Shown: one piece after another, positions 8,712 through 16,790 of the stretch
How the letters are laid out: the number at the start of each line of letters is the position of its first letter
Numbering within the stretch: the first letter of the stretch is position 1
NCBI RefSeq assembly: GCF_000172555.1
Contig: NZ_ABOX02000063.1
Coordinates: 1-32,286 of the forward strand
DNA from: Pedosphaera parvula Ellin514
GTDB lineage: Bacteria; Verrucomicrobiota; Verrucomicrobiia; Limisphaerales; Pedosphaeraceae
Length of the DNA: 32,286 nucleotides
Direction: 5' to 3'
Program-made: the position numbers and the translations under genes
Notes under the pieces: model-generated
Told to the model about the DNA's origin: nothing
The model's input: the letters and a program-made list of their open reading frames with translations, nothing else
Database searches by the model: none

Positions 8712-9107
8712 ATGAACGCAGTAGCCAATAATGAAACTCGCAAGAATCTGTCCACAGTGGAAAATAATGCCACCGGTAATCGCAAGTTCGTTTCTCCTGA
8801 GGTGAACATCTTTGAAACGAAGGACGGTTACGTGCTACAGGCCGAAATGCCGGGTGTCGACCGGGAAGGACTTGATATCACGTTGGAAGACAATCAACTC
8901 ACCATCCTCGGCCACCGTCAACCGGAGTCCATCAATGCCTCCCTGCTCTATCGGGAATCCTCGAATGCGGATTACCGCAGGGTGTTCGAACTCGACCCGG
9001 CCATTGATACGGCGAAGATTAACGCCAAAATGGATCAAGGTGTTCTGACCCTCACCCTGCCAAAATCGGAACGGGTGAAACCGCGCAAAGTCACCATCAG
9101 TGACTGA
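8712..9107 (+). CDS. small heat-shock protein, Hsp20 family (second copy)
   Basis: 131-residue alpha-crystallin-domain chaperone, clearly diverged from its upstream neighbour. The domain runs from about residue 30 (SPEVNIFETKDGYVLQAEMPG) to GVLTLTLPKSERVKPRKV near the C-terminus. The N-terminal arm is shorter and Asn/Thr-rich. It lacks an obvious C-terminal I-x-I motif, which might affect assembly. AAAGGAA (8698-8704) gives a good ribosome site 7 bp before the ATG. Tandem, unequal Hsp20 pairs often form mixed oligomers; that is inference here. Confidence 0.93.
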   Translation: MNAVANNETRKNLSTVENNATGNRKFVSPEVNIFETKDGYVLQAEMPGVDREGLDITLEDNQLTILGHRQPESINASLLYRESSNADYRRVFELDPAIDTAKINAKMDQGVLTLTLPKSERVKPRKVTISD

Positions 9108-9146
9108 GGTTATCAACGTCACTCTGTTGACCACTTTGCTGCTCAG

Positions 9147-9186
9147 GTCCCGCGGATTTCCCTGGCACTCCGCGGGACTTTTATTT
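9147..9186 (+). terminator. rho-independent terminator of the hsp20 pair
   Basis: A perfect 10-bp GC-rich stem (GTCCCGCGGA 9147-9156 with 9169-9178) has a 12-nt loop and is followed by TTTTATTT. It lies 40 bp after the second hsp20 stop. Confidence 0.9.
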
Positions 9187-9232
9187 CCACTTGCTTTCTT
9201 TTCTCCGCAAAGGCTGAGTAGGTGCAAATCGC

Positions 9233-10342
9233 ATGCACGGAAAAGCTTTCCCTCCAACGGTTCTATTGCTGGCAACCCTCTTCACGTTCGCCAACCACCC
9301 GATCATGGCCCAGACCAACCAGGCCGCCGCCCTGTGGCTGGAAAATGCGCCGTCCGTCCCCGCCTTTTCCATTCCCGCCTCAAAATCAGCCTGGGAAAAG
9401 CAACGCCGGGAAACCCGCACCCAACTCTGGCAACTGCTCGGCAAACTCCCGCCCCGTCCCAAGGTCCCAAAGGTCGAAACCCTTTCGCGTGAAGACAAGG
9501 GCGATTATATCCTCGAAAAATTCCAGTTCGATAACGCCGCTGGCGCCACTGTGCCGGGCTACCTATTGCTTCCCAAAAACGTTTCCGCCAAAGCGCCCGC
9601 CATTCTGTACTGCCACTGGCATGGCGGTGAATATGACATCGGCAAGGATGAACTTTTCCAATCGAAACACACACCCGAACCTCCCGGCCCCGCCTTCGCC
9701 AAACGCGGCTATGTCGTGCTCGGAATTGATGCCTATTGCTTTGGCGAACGCAATGGCCATGGCCCCGGCGGTCCAACCGAAAAAGGAAATCCCGGCGAAC
9801 TCACCGCCAGCAAATTCAACCTGTGGGTCGGTCGCACCTTGTGGGGCATGATTCTCCGCGACGACCTCATGGCTTTGGATTACCTCGCCTCACGCCCTGA
9901 AGTCGATGCGACTCGCATCGGCGTTACCGGCATGAGCATGGGCGCAACCCGCACCTGGTGGCTGATGGCTCTCGATGACCGCCCCAAAACCGGCGTCGCC
10001 ATCGCCTGCCTTACTCGTTACCAAAATCTCATTCAACACGAGGCGCTTAAAGCCCACGGCGTTTACTATTTCGTTCCCGGCCTGCTCAATCATTTCGATA
10101 CCGAAGCCGTCGTCTCACTGATCGCCCCCCGTCCCGCACTTTTCATGAATGGCGGTGACGATGCCGGCTCTCCCTCTGATGGCATTCACGTCATCGAATC
10201 GGTCGCCCGCCCCGCGTACCAGCTCTACAAAAAACCAGATTCCTTTCAGAGCACCATATATCCCGGTCAGGGGCATATCTATACTCAGGAAATGTGGGAC
10301 CGCATGCTGGCTTGGATGGATCATAATTTGAAGGCCGAATAA
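9233..10342 (+). CDS. secreted alpha/beta hydrolase (acetyl-xylan-esterase / dienelactone-hydrolase-like)
   Basis: 369-residue exported esterase-type protein. The N-terminus is a signal peptide (hydrophobic core about 9-20, likely cleavage after IMA at 26). HWHGG (128-132) is the oxyanion loop. GMSMG (233-237) is the nucleophile elbow with Ser235. GGDD (307-310) supplies the likely acid and GQGH (345-348) the catalytic His348. This pattern is of large families in Verrucomicrobia and Planctomycetes that act on acylated plant polysaccharides or related esters; the real substrate cannot be told. GAGTAGG lies 10 bp before the ATG. The HEAT-repeat gene follows after 15 bp, so the two may be co-transcribed. 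Confidence 0.88.
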   Translation: MHGKAFPPTVLLLATLFTFANHPIMAQTNQAAALWLENAPSVPAFSIPASKSAWEKQRRETRTQLWQLLGKLPPRPKVPKVETLSREDKGDYILEKFQFDNAAGATVPGYLLLPKNVSAKAPAILYCHWHGGEYDIGKDELFQSKHTPEPPGPAFAKRGYVVLGIDAYCFGERNGHGPGGPTEKGNPGELTASKFNLWVGRTLWGMILRDDLMALDYLASRPEVDATRIGVTGMSMGATRTWWLMALDDRPKTGVAIACLTRYQNLIQHEALKAHGVYYFVPGLLNHFDTEAVVSLIAPRPALFMNGGDDAGSPSDGIHVIESVARPAYQLYKKPDSFQSTIYPGQGHIYTQEMWDRMLAWMDHNLKAE

Positions 10343-10357
10343 CTTCTCATAAAGCAC

Positions 10358-11050
10358 GTGACTAAACGGCTTGGCAGATTGGCAGCGGGCTTGACGATTG
10401 GAATCATCCTGTTGCTGGGATGTGTATATGCTTTGACCAGGGCCATTGGGGATCAGCCGGAATTGTATGAAGGCAGATCGCTGGAATGGTGGCATGCCCA
10501 ACTAAAGGGAACGGACCTTGTCGCCAGCAATCATGCCTGTGAAGTCTTTCTCACGAAAATCGAACCCCGCCTTGTTTATCAGATGACTCACGATACGAAC
10601 GATTCTCAACTCAGACTGACAGCCATTGATTACCTTAATTCTTTGCCCGGAATTTCCATCTATTATACCCGCGCTGATAAGCGTCGGTTTTGTGCCGGTG
10701 TTGCCTTGGGGGATTGTGGGGTTCTGGCCAGGGAAACTTTTCCTACCCTCGTTCAGTTCGTAAAGGGACCGGACAGGGCCATCCGCGCCCCCGCCGCCCG
10801 CGCGCTGGGGTTGATCCATGAAGATCCCAATCGCGTTATCCCGGTCCTCATTTCCTGTCTGGACGATTCACAGGACGAACTGGTCCTTGCCGCGGCCGAA
10901 TCACTTGGCAGGTTTGGAACAAATTCAACACCAGCGATTCCGAAGTTGCTCCCGCTTCTGAAAAATCATGACAAGGAATTCCAAATGATCATCCCGGGCG
11001 TGATTCAAAAAATTGATCCCGTCGCGCTTTCCCGCTCCACAGCCAAATAG
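10358..11050 (+). CDS. membrane-anchored HEAT-repeat protein
   Basis: 230-residue protein with a GTG start. One N-terminal TM or signal-anchor helix (about residues 8-27) is followed by LEWWHAQL and then helical pairs resembling HEAT/PBS-lyase repeats: LRLTAIDYLNSL (around 85-97), IRAPAARALGLI (around 142-153) and LVLAAAESLGRFG (around 175-187), each ending in a hydrophobic helix after Ala-rich turns. Such repeats bind proteins; no enzymatic motif is present. The periplasmic side is the likely location. Its position 15 bp after the hydrolase gene suggests shared expression but not necessarily shared function. Confidence 0.75.
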   Translation: MTKRLGRLAAGLTIGIILLLGCVYALTRAIGDQPELYEGRSLEWWHAQLKGTDLVASNHACEVFLTKIEPRLVYQMTHDTNDSQLRLTAIDYLNSLPGISIYYTRADKRRFCAGVALGDCGVLARETFPTLVQFVKGPDRAIRAPAARALGLIHEDPNRVIPVLISCLDDSQDELVLAAAESLGRFGTNSTPAIPKLLPLLKNHDKEFQMIIPGVIQKIDPVALSRSTAK

Positions 11051-11065
11051 TTTTCAGTCCAAACC

Positions 11066-11749
11066 TTAAAAAAACCAGCTCATACCCAGGTAAAACATGC
11101 TGGTGTTCAGGCCGAGGTTAGGTCGCTCAATTCCCGCATTGGAGATGTGCAGCAACCGATATTCGAAGGTGATGGCTGAATTGTCCCGCCAAAAATAATT
11201 TACGCCGCCTCCGGCCTGCAGATTAAATTGGAAAGTGCCCCCCAAATCCGGCTTCCCAATATCTGTCGCCGTAAGACCACCCCCAATGTCAACGAATGGA
11301 ATGAAACAGGTCCCGGTCGCAAAATCGTATCTAAAAATGGCCGTACCTCCAGCCACATACGCATGATGCGGACGGTATTGCACCCCGCCAAAACCCTCTC
11401 CCAACAATTCCCAGTTGCCGCGATACCAATGCTCCTCACCCAACACATCGGTAAAAATCCAGCCATAATGGATTTTTCCCAAGGCCAGGTCATGCGCCTG
11501 TTTGCTGCCAAAAATCGACATGCCCAAACCGGCTCCAAATGCAAAACCCGCTTCCTTCGTTCCGGCTTTGAATCCTTCACCCGTGCCCGCCTTCCAAATT
11601 CCATGCTCCGGGGATTGATCCAGGCTTAATCTGGAATCCTGTTGTAGATGGAGCACCGGCGGCGCTTGGGAATCTTCTGCCTGAGCGCTGATTACTCCGC
11701 TCCCTAAAGTCAACAATGTCAACGCGAGCCCTGATATCCTATTTTCCAT
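11066..11749 (-). CDS. PagL-like outer-membrane acyloxyacyl hydrolase (lipid A deacylase family)
   Basis: 227 residues with a signal peptide (cleavage likely after AQA at 24), alternating beta strands, and a C-terminal aromatic end (MSWFF) typical of outer-membrane barrels. EYRLLHISNAGIERPNLGLN (196-215) matches the PagL active-site strand, with His201 and Ser203 in the HxSNAG motif. PagL removes the 3-O acyl chain of lipid A at the outer membrane. The residue twelve after the serine is Asn215, where Pseudomonas PagL as I recall it has the triad Glu, so the activity may be altered. AAAGGG precedes the ATG. The gene is convergent with the HEAT-repeat gene (15 bp apart) and divergent from the EmrA-like gene. 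Confidence 0.82.
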   Translation of the reverse strand: MENRISGLALTLLTLGSGVISAQAEDSQAPPVLHLQQDSRLSLDQSPEHGIWKAGTGEGFKAGTKEAGFAFGAGLGMSIFGSKQAHDLALGKIHYGWIFTDVLGEEHWYRGNWELLGEGFGGVQYRPHHAYVAGGTAIFRYDFATGTCFIPFVDIGGGLTATDIGKPDLGGTFQFNLQAGGGVNYFWRDNSAITFEYRLLHISNAGIERPNLGLNTSMFYLGMSWFF

Positions 11750-11834
11750 AAAAACCCTTTAGATCCTGTTATGTAAGTCGTGAAAGTTCATTTCAAACTT
11801 CAAAATCCCGGCCCCAATTCGCGCTACCATCGCT

Positions 11835-11850
11835 CATTAATCATTTAATG
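11835..11850. promoter_or_regulatory. inverted repeat in the divergent pagL-like/emrA-like intergenic region
   Basis: CATTAA-TCAT-TTAATG (perfect 6-bp arms, 4-bp spacer) lies 85 bp from the pagL-like ATG and 110 bp from the emrA-like ATG. It could be an operator. No regulator gene is adjacent, and AT-rich palindromes of this size can arise by chance. Confidence 0.3.
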
Positions 11851-11960
11851 GCAACTCTGGTGGGGTACTTTCCGACCATCGGATTAAAAATGCTGTGCAA
11901 TATTATTAGGGGAAAGGGGTTCAACGCCTTGAGCCTGGATCAAAAAGAAAGGGATGACGA

Positions 11961-13247
11961 ATGAATGACGAGGCCAAGCCGCATCGGCCAGAAGCATCAA
12001 GGCCATCGGATAAGGACGAACGGCGCCCCTCTTTCTTCAAACGACCCGGGGTTATCATCGTTTTCGCCGTTCTCCTCGGCATCGTCTCCTATTTCGGCCT
12101 GCACTATTACATAAATTCAAAAGCTCATGAATCCACCGACGATGCCTTCATCGAAGCTGATGTTATCTCCATGGCTCCAAAGGTCGCCGGCCAGGTAATC
12201 GAGCTCCATGCAACAGATAACCGTCTGGTGAATCAAGGCGACCTGCTGCTCAGGATCGATCCGCGCGATTATGAAGCGAAGGTGAAAGAAAAAAATGCCG
12301 CCCTGAAATCGTCTGAAACGGGTCTGACCACCGCTAAATCCAGGCTGGAAGTCGCCCGCTCTGCCCTGACTGCCGCCGAGGCCAATCGCGCTCAATTGGA
12401 GGCTCAGGCGAACGCTGCCAAGGCTGAAGCCACCAAAGCTGAATCGGATCTGGAACGAAATAAGGAGCTGCTTGCGCGCAAAACCATTTCGCCTCAGGAG
12501 TTCGATACATTCCGCGCTACGGCAAAGACCACGGCAGCGAACTACGAGGCCGCCCGACAGAGGGTCGCCGCCGGGGAATCCCAGGTAAACCAGTCGCGTG
12601 CCGAACTCACCGCTGCTCAAATCGCCATTGAGACTGCGAACGCAGACATAAAGCTGGCACAAGCCAGCCTTCAAACCGCTGAGTTGAATCTCTCTTACAC
12701 CCATATTCAGGCCCCGCTCACTGCGTATGTGACTCGAAGGGCCGTGGACGTTGGCTCTTACCTTCAAATCGGCCAAAACATTATGGCACTGGTGCCCACC
12801 AATATTTACGTGGTCGCCAACTTCAAGGAAAACCAGCTCCATTACATGCGGCCTGGCCAGGCTGTTGAAATCGATGTCAGTGCCTATCCCCATCAACCTT
12901 ATCGCGGACACGTCGACAGCATTCAACAAGGCAGCGGCGCTCGCTTCAGTCTCCTCCCCCCGGAAAATGCCGTCGGCAACTTCGTAAAAGTTGTGCAACG
13001 CGTTCCAGTAAAGATTCTCTTCGATGAACCTTTGAATCCAAAACTGGTGTTCGGCCCAGGCATGTCGGTCGAACCCAGCGTCAGGGTGCGAAATATTTAT
13101 TTATCGCCCATCCTTTTGTTATTCATTGCAATCATTGTGACGCTCGTCATTGCCTGGCTCGGCCTGCGCTGGGCCGTCAGGTCCCGAAATAAGGAGACGC
13201 AGGAAACTGAGCCGGGAGAAGTTCACCATGCCCCCGCAAAAGCCTGA
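11961..13247 (+). CDS. EmrA/HlyD-family efflux adaptor
   Basis: 428-residue membrane fusion protein for an MFS drug exporter. It has a cytoplasmic N-tail, TM helix about 27-50, the STDDAFIEADVISMAPKV strand typical of EmrA, a long coiled-coil hairpin rich in Ala/Glu/Lys (about 90-240), then LNLSYTHIQAPLTAYVTRRAVDVGSYL and a beta-barrel domain with VVANFKENQL. Unusually it ends with a second strongly hydrophobic helix (about 379-406, IYLSPILLLFIAIIVTLVI) and a charged tail, so both ends may sit in the inner membrane. GGG around 11948 acts as ribosome site. The MFS gene starts 20 bp inside its 3' end. No TolC gene is nearby. Confidence 0.92.
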   Translation: MNDEAKPHRPEASRPSDKDERRPSFFKRPGVIIVFAVLLGIVSYFGLHYYINSKAHESTDDAFIEADVISMAPKVAGQVIELHATDNRLVNQGDLLLRIDPRDYEAKVKEKNAALKSSETGLTTAKSRLEVARSALTAAEANRAQLEAQANAAKAEATKAESDLERNKELLARKTISPQEFDTFRATAKTTAANYEAARQRVAAGESQVNQSRAELTAAQIAIETANADIKLAQASLQTAELNLSYTHIQAPLTAYVTRRAVDVGSYLQIGQNIMALVPTNIYVVANFKENQLHYMRPGQAVEIDVSAYPHQPYRGHVDSIQQGSGARFSLLPPENAVGNFVKVVQRVPVKILFDEPLNPKLVFGPGMSVEPSVRVRNIYLSPILLLFIAIIVTLVIAWLGLRWAVRSRNKETQETEPGEVHHAPAKA

Positions 13248-14802
13248 TGCCGGCCAACTGTGGAAACCGAGCCATAACCCCTGGCTCATCGCTGTCTCGG
13301 TCATGTTGGCGACGTTCATGGAGGTGCTCGACACTTCTGTGGCCAATGTTGCCCTGCCGCATATTGCCGGCAGTCTCGCGGCCAGCACGGAACAATCGAC
13401 CTGGGTGTTGACCAGCTATCTCATCTCCAATGCCATCGTTTTGCCCATCACCGGCTGGCTGGCAAATCGTTTCGGTCGGAAGTCCCTTCTTTTAGTTTGC
13501 ATCATGATCTTTACCATTTCCTCTGCGCTCTGTGGCATGGCAACCAGTCTCGGATTTTTAATTGTCGCCCGCATCATCCAGGGCGCGGGTGGCGGCGCTT
13601 TGCAACCCATTTCACAGGCAGTTTTACTCGAAAGCTTTCCTCCGGCTAAACGTGGACAGGCCATGGCGGTATTCGCCATGGGCGTCGTGGTCGCTCCAAT
13701 TCTCGGGCCAACTCTCGGTGGCTGGATTACCGATAACTACTCCTGGCGATGGATTTTCTACATCAACATACCGATCGGTGCGTTGGCCGTTTTTATGTGC
13801 CAGGCATTCGTGCAGGATCCTCCTTATATTCAAAGGGCCAGGACGAGTGTGGATTGGTATGGCTTCGCCTTCCTGGCTCTCTGGCTGGGTACCCTTCAGG
13901 TGGTTCTCGACAAGGGCCAGGAGGTAGACTGGTTCGCTTCCGGTTGGATTCTCTGGTTCAGCATCATTTCCGGCTGCTCTCTCATCGCCTTCGTGATTCG
14001 CGAACTAACCACCGACCACCCCATTGTGGATCTCTGTATTTTCAAAAACCGCAACTTCGCGGTCGGCGTCTCTCTCATGGCCGTGGTGGGCGCAGTGCTC
14101 TACGGCACCACGGCCGCCATACCACTGTTTCTTCAGACCTTGCTTCCCTTCCCGGCCCTGCAGGCTGGAATAGCCCTCAGCCCGCGCGGCATGGCCGCCT
14201 TCGTCGGCAGCATCATCGTCGGACGATTGGTGGGAAAAGTAAAAAACCGGGTCATGATTGGCTTCGGCTTTGCCACGCTCGCGGTATCGTCTTTCATGCT
14301 CGGTCGAATCAACCTCGACATCGGCATGGCTTACATTATCTGGCCTTCAATTATCAATGGCATCGCCCTGAGCTTTATTTTCGTCCCGCTCACCACCGCC
14401 ACCATGGGGCACTTGGAACAGCACCTTATTGGCAACGCCACCGGCATCTTCAATCTCATGCGCAATCTGGGCGGCAGCTTCGGTATCTCTGCGGTGCAAA
14501 CACTCATCGCCCGCCGCGCACAAATACATCAGGCGCTCATGGTTCACAATCTCACCCCTTATGATCCCGCTTTCGTTCAAGCTCTGCAAGGCGCTCAAGC
14601 TGCCCTCAGTGCACATGCCAGTCCGGTCGATGCCCAACATCAAGCCTTGGGACTCATCAACAACATGCTGCAACAGCAAGCCTCGCTTTGGGCTTTCGTC
14701 GATAATTTCCGCATCTTCGGCTTTCTCTGCCTGGCCTGTATTCCCCTGGTATTCCTGTTCAAGAAAGTAAAAGCAAAACCCGGCGCCATTCCGATGCACT
14801 AA
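13228..14802 (+). CDS. EmrB/QacA-type MFS drug transporter (DHA2, 14 TM)
   Basis: 524-residue inner-membrane proton antiporter. Early helix SVMLATFMEVLDTSVANVALPHI carries the DHA2 motif D1. The loop WLANRFGRKSLLL is motif A. GVVVAPILGPTLGGWITDNYSWRWIFYINIPIG is motif C with the WRWIFYINIP signature. About 14 hydrophobic segments are seen. The frame is open upstream to 13150, but GGGAG at 13214-13218 places the start at the ATG 13228, giving MPPQKPDAGQLWK and a 20-bp overlap with the adaptor gene. Adaptor plus MFS is the EmrAB arrangement. Confidence 0.94.
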   Translation: MPPQKPDAGQLWKPSHNPWLIAVSVMLATFMEVLDTSVANVALPHIAGSLAASTEQSTWVLTSYLISNAIVLPITGWLANRFGRKSLLLVCIMIFTISSALCGMATSLGFLIVARIIQGAGGGALQPISQAVLLESFPPAKRGQAMAVFAMGVVVAPILGPTLGGWITDNYSWRWIFYINIPIGALAVFMCQAFVQDPPYIQRARTSVDWYGFAFLALWLGTLQVVLDKGQEVDWFASGWILWFSIISGCSLIAFVIRELTTDHPIVDLCIFKNRNFAVGVSLMAVVGAVLYGTTAAIPLFLQTLLPFPALQAGIALSPRGMAAFVGSIIVGRLVGKVKNRVMIGFGFATLAVSSFMLGRINLDIGMAYIIWPSIINGIALSFIFVPLTTATMGHLEQHLIGNATGIFNLMRNLGGSFGISAVQTLIARRAQIHQALMVHNLTPYDPAFVQALQGAQAALSAHASPVDAQHQALGLINNMLQQQASLWAFVDNFRIFGFLCLACIPLVFLFKKVKAKPGAIPMH

Positions 14803-14831
14803 CCGCATCGGCTACTGCCATCCACAATGCC

Positions 14832-16406
14832 TCACGGCCTTCGGAGCCGGAAGAATTGATTGCCACTGGATGAACTTACAACCACGCGATTGGTATTATT
14901 CACGACCGTAGGGGCCACATTCACCGTGCTCCACGATATCGGCGCACCCCAACTGGATGCCGATTCCAAAACAAAACCGGTCGGATAAATCGGCCAGCTC
15001 AACACCGCCGTATTATTGGAGCACCCGCTCTTAAGCGGCATCGTGAAAAACTCGAAAGCAAGGCTATACGTTTCGTTCAGGCTGGGTGTAATTCCCGCAT
15101 GCTTGAGCACCTGCAGATCATAGCGCCCCGGAGGCAGCTTGGTTAGTAAGAGATGCTCCACGTTATCCACCGCACTGGTGCTGGCCGCAATCAGGCCGCC
15201 GGAATTCACACTGTATAAAAACAAATCCAAATTATTGATGGATGTCGCGTTTGCCTGCTTGTTCCAGACCAGCGTCGCCGTTGCGGTAAAAATCGCGTTG
15301 CCGGCACTATTGGTGAGATTGAAATAGTAATGGTTGACCGAATCGTTCACCGGAGAACCACTGCTCGTGTTGAAATCCCAACCACTCAAGATTGCCTGTG
15401 TTCCAGCGGCACCGGTCGGCGGATGCGGATTGCCCGCGGAAACCGTGCTGGTGGCATTAAACCCGTTCTTGCCGCCCAGTAATTGATGATAGGAATTAAA
15501 AATATTGAGCACGCCGGCCCCATAACGCGCATCCAGGGGAGAAGAACTGCTGTTGGTCCAATCCACTGGTTTGATCGCCCCATTCATCAGCAATGCTTTC
15601 AGCACGCGAATATCCGCCGCGGAATTGGTATCGCTCCCCCCATCTCCCCGCAACGCCGCTTGTAACAGGAGCAACGCGCAACCTGTAACCTCCGCCGTCG
15701 AATAGCTGGTCACCTGCTCCGGCGCCGTAATGTCCGGCTTTGCGCGACCGTTATCCGTCGTCGGCCCCACACTGGACAAGCCTTGATAAGCACCGACACC
15801 AATCCCGTTATACGAAGTCCCCGGTGCGGTCACCGCCCCGCCATTGGCCACCGCCGATACGAATAATGTGTTGTACTGAGCTGCATAATCATCAAAATTG
15901 GCATCTGTTTGCTGTTGTTCTGCCGAAGTCTGAACCCCAAAGCTATAGCTCTGATTTACGATGCGTGCATTAATCGGCGGTGGAAACGTCACGGCAATAA
16001 TTGAAGTATAAAAATACTCCGCATCATAATTATCCACGTGCGCCACATTCGTTGCAATCGGCCCTCCCAACCCGTAAATGTAGCCACCCACCGCATCCGC
16101 ATGACCCGAATTTAAACCCACGGAGTTCGGATAAGTGTTCGCTGTCCCCACAGTACTGTAATAAGTGAAAAGACTCGCCGGCTGGCTCACATTGCCGGGA
16201 TTAACCTCAAAACCCGGGGGAGATCCGCCTGCATTAGCCTCCACCTGCGCCACTTTGATCCCGGCTCCATTCAGATTGGTCGTGGTCTGCCTCAACAGCG
16301 TGACCCCGATCGTGTCCATGATGCTGGATGCGTAAGTTGTGTGTCCGGAAAACGCAAAAATCAATACCAGGACTACCGGTCGCCATTTAAAGATATTTTT
16401 ACTCAT
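14832..16406 (-). CDS. secreted divergent subtilase (peptidase S8-like) with C-terminal secretion-type domain
   Basis: 524 residues. Signal peptide 1-26 (TYA|SS). The core resembles subtilisin: GIKVAQVEANAG (49-60) where the catalytic Asp is expected, SGHADAVGGYI (100-110) with His102, SAVANGG (184-190) with the oxyanion Asn, KPDITAPE (223-230), and VTSYSTAEVTG (232-242) aligning with GTSMAAPHVAG, with Ser234. The Asp position is Glu56, and several glycines are lost, so activity is uncertain. A jelly-roll-like region follows (about 330-450), then a C-terminal module LSWPIYPTGFVLESASS...FFRLRRP common at the ends of exported proteins of Pedosphaera-type Verrucomicrobia and probably used for sorting. 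CAGGTGAAG gives a ribosome site. It is convergent with the MFS gene (29 bp apart). Confidence 0.78.
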   Translation of the reverse strand: MSKNIFKWRPVVLVLIFAFSGHTTYASSIMDTIGVTLLRQTTTNLNGAGIKVAQVEANAGGSPPGFEVNPGNVSQPASLFTYYSTVGTANTYPNSVGLNSGHADAVGGYIYGLGGPIATNVAHVDNYDAEYFYTSIIAVTFPPPINARIVNQSYSFGVQTSAEQQQTDANFDDYAAQYNTLFVSAVANGGAVTAPGTSYNGIGVGAYQGLSSVGPTTDNGRAKPDITAPEQVTSYSTAEVTGCALLLLQAALRGDGGSDTNSAADIRVLKALLMNGAIKPVDWTNSSSSPLDARYGAGVLNIFNSYHQLLGGKNGFNATSTVSAGNPHPPTGAAGTQAILSGWDFNTSSGSPVNDSVNHYYFNLTNSAGNAIFTATATLVWNKQANATSINNLDLFLYSVNSGGLIAASTSAVDNVEHLLLTKLPPGRYDLQVLKHAGITPSLNETYSLAFEFFTMPLKSGCSNNTAVLSWPIYPTGFVLESASSWGAPISWSTVNVAPTVVNNTNRVVVSSSSGNQFFRLRRP

Positions 16407-16790
16407 TCTTCACCTGGGCAACATTATTTTATATCGTGTTCCGAATCAGAAAACAGCAATTTCCATACCCAGGCATGCGTTTTTGCGATATGCAGAATGC
16501 CTTAAGAAAAAGAAGCTTACATCCAAAAAAGTGTTTTATCAGTCATCGAATGAAGATGGCCTTTCAGTAAAGAAAACCTTTGAAGTTATGCTGAAATCGA
16601 TTTACGCCAATCCAGTGTATCGGCAGAAAAATAAGATTTGGTCAGTGAAATCCGGTAATTCCAATGGTTCAATGCCAAATGCATCGTTTGCCAACTGGCA
16701 GGCCTCCTTAAGATCAACCGTTGATGCGACTGAACCGGCGCTCCCCGTCATGGACGGTTTGTTACCCTTGGCGATCATGACGCGTGTCGG
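16407..16790. other. 384-bp gap between subtilase and sensor kinase genes
   Basis: It holds the upstream region of the subtilase gene on the minus strand, with an AT-rich TATAAA-like box about 30 bp before the start but no convincing -35. It also contains one small minus-strand open frame, listed separately. The plus-strand frame across this region has no recognisable features and reads into the antisense of the subtilase start. Confidence 0.4.
16602..16778 (-). CDS. possible small protein (58 residues), unrecognised
   Basis: An ATG 12 bp after the stop of the sensor kinase gene opens a 58-codon frame on the same strand ending in TAA. The product is MIAKGNKPSM... with an acidic, helix-like second half VDLKEACQLANDAFGIEP and an aromatic end. 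No ribosome site is seen and I do not recognise a family. It could be a real small partner of the kinase or chance. Confidence 0.25.
   Translation of the reverse strand: MIAKGNKPSMTGSAGSVASTVDLKEACQLANDAFGIEPLELPDFTDQILFFCRYTGLA

Noticed and set aside
12117-12998. 293-codon minus-strand frame inside the emrA-like gene
   Set aside because: Antisense shadow; the plus-strand frame has all adaptor motifs.
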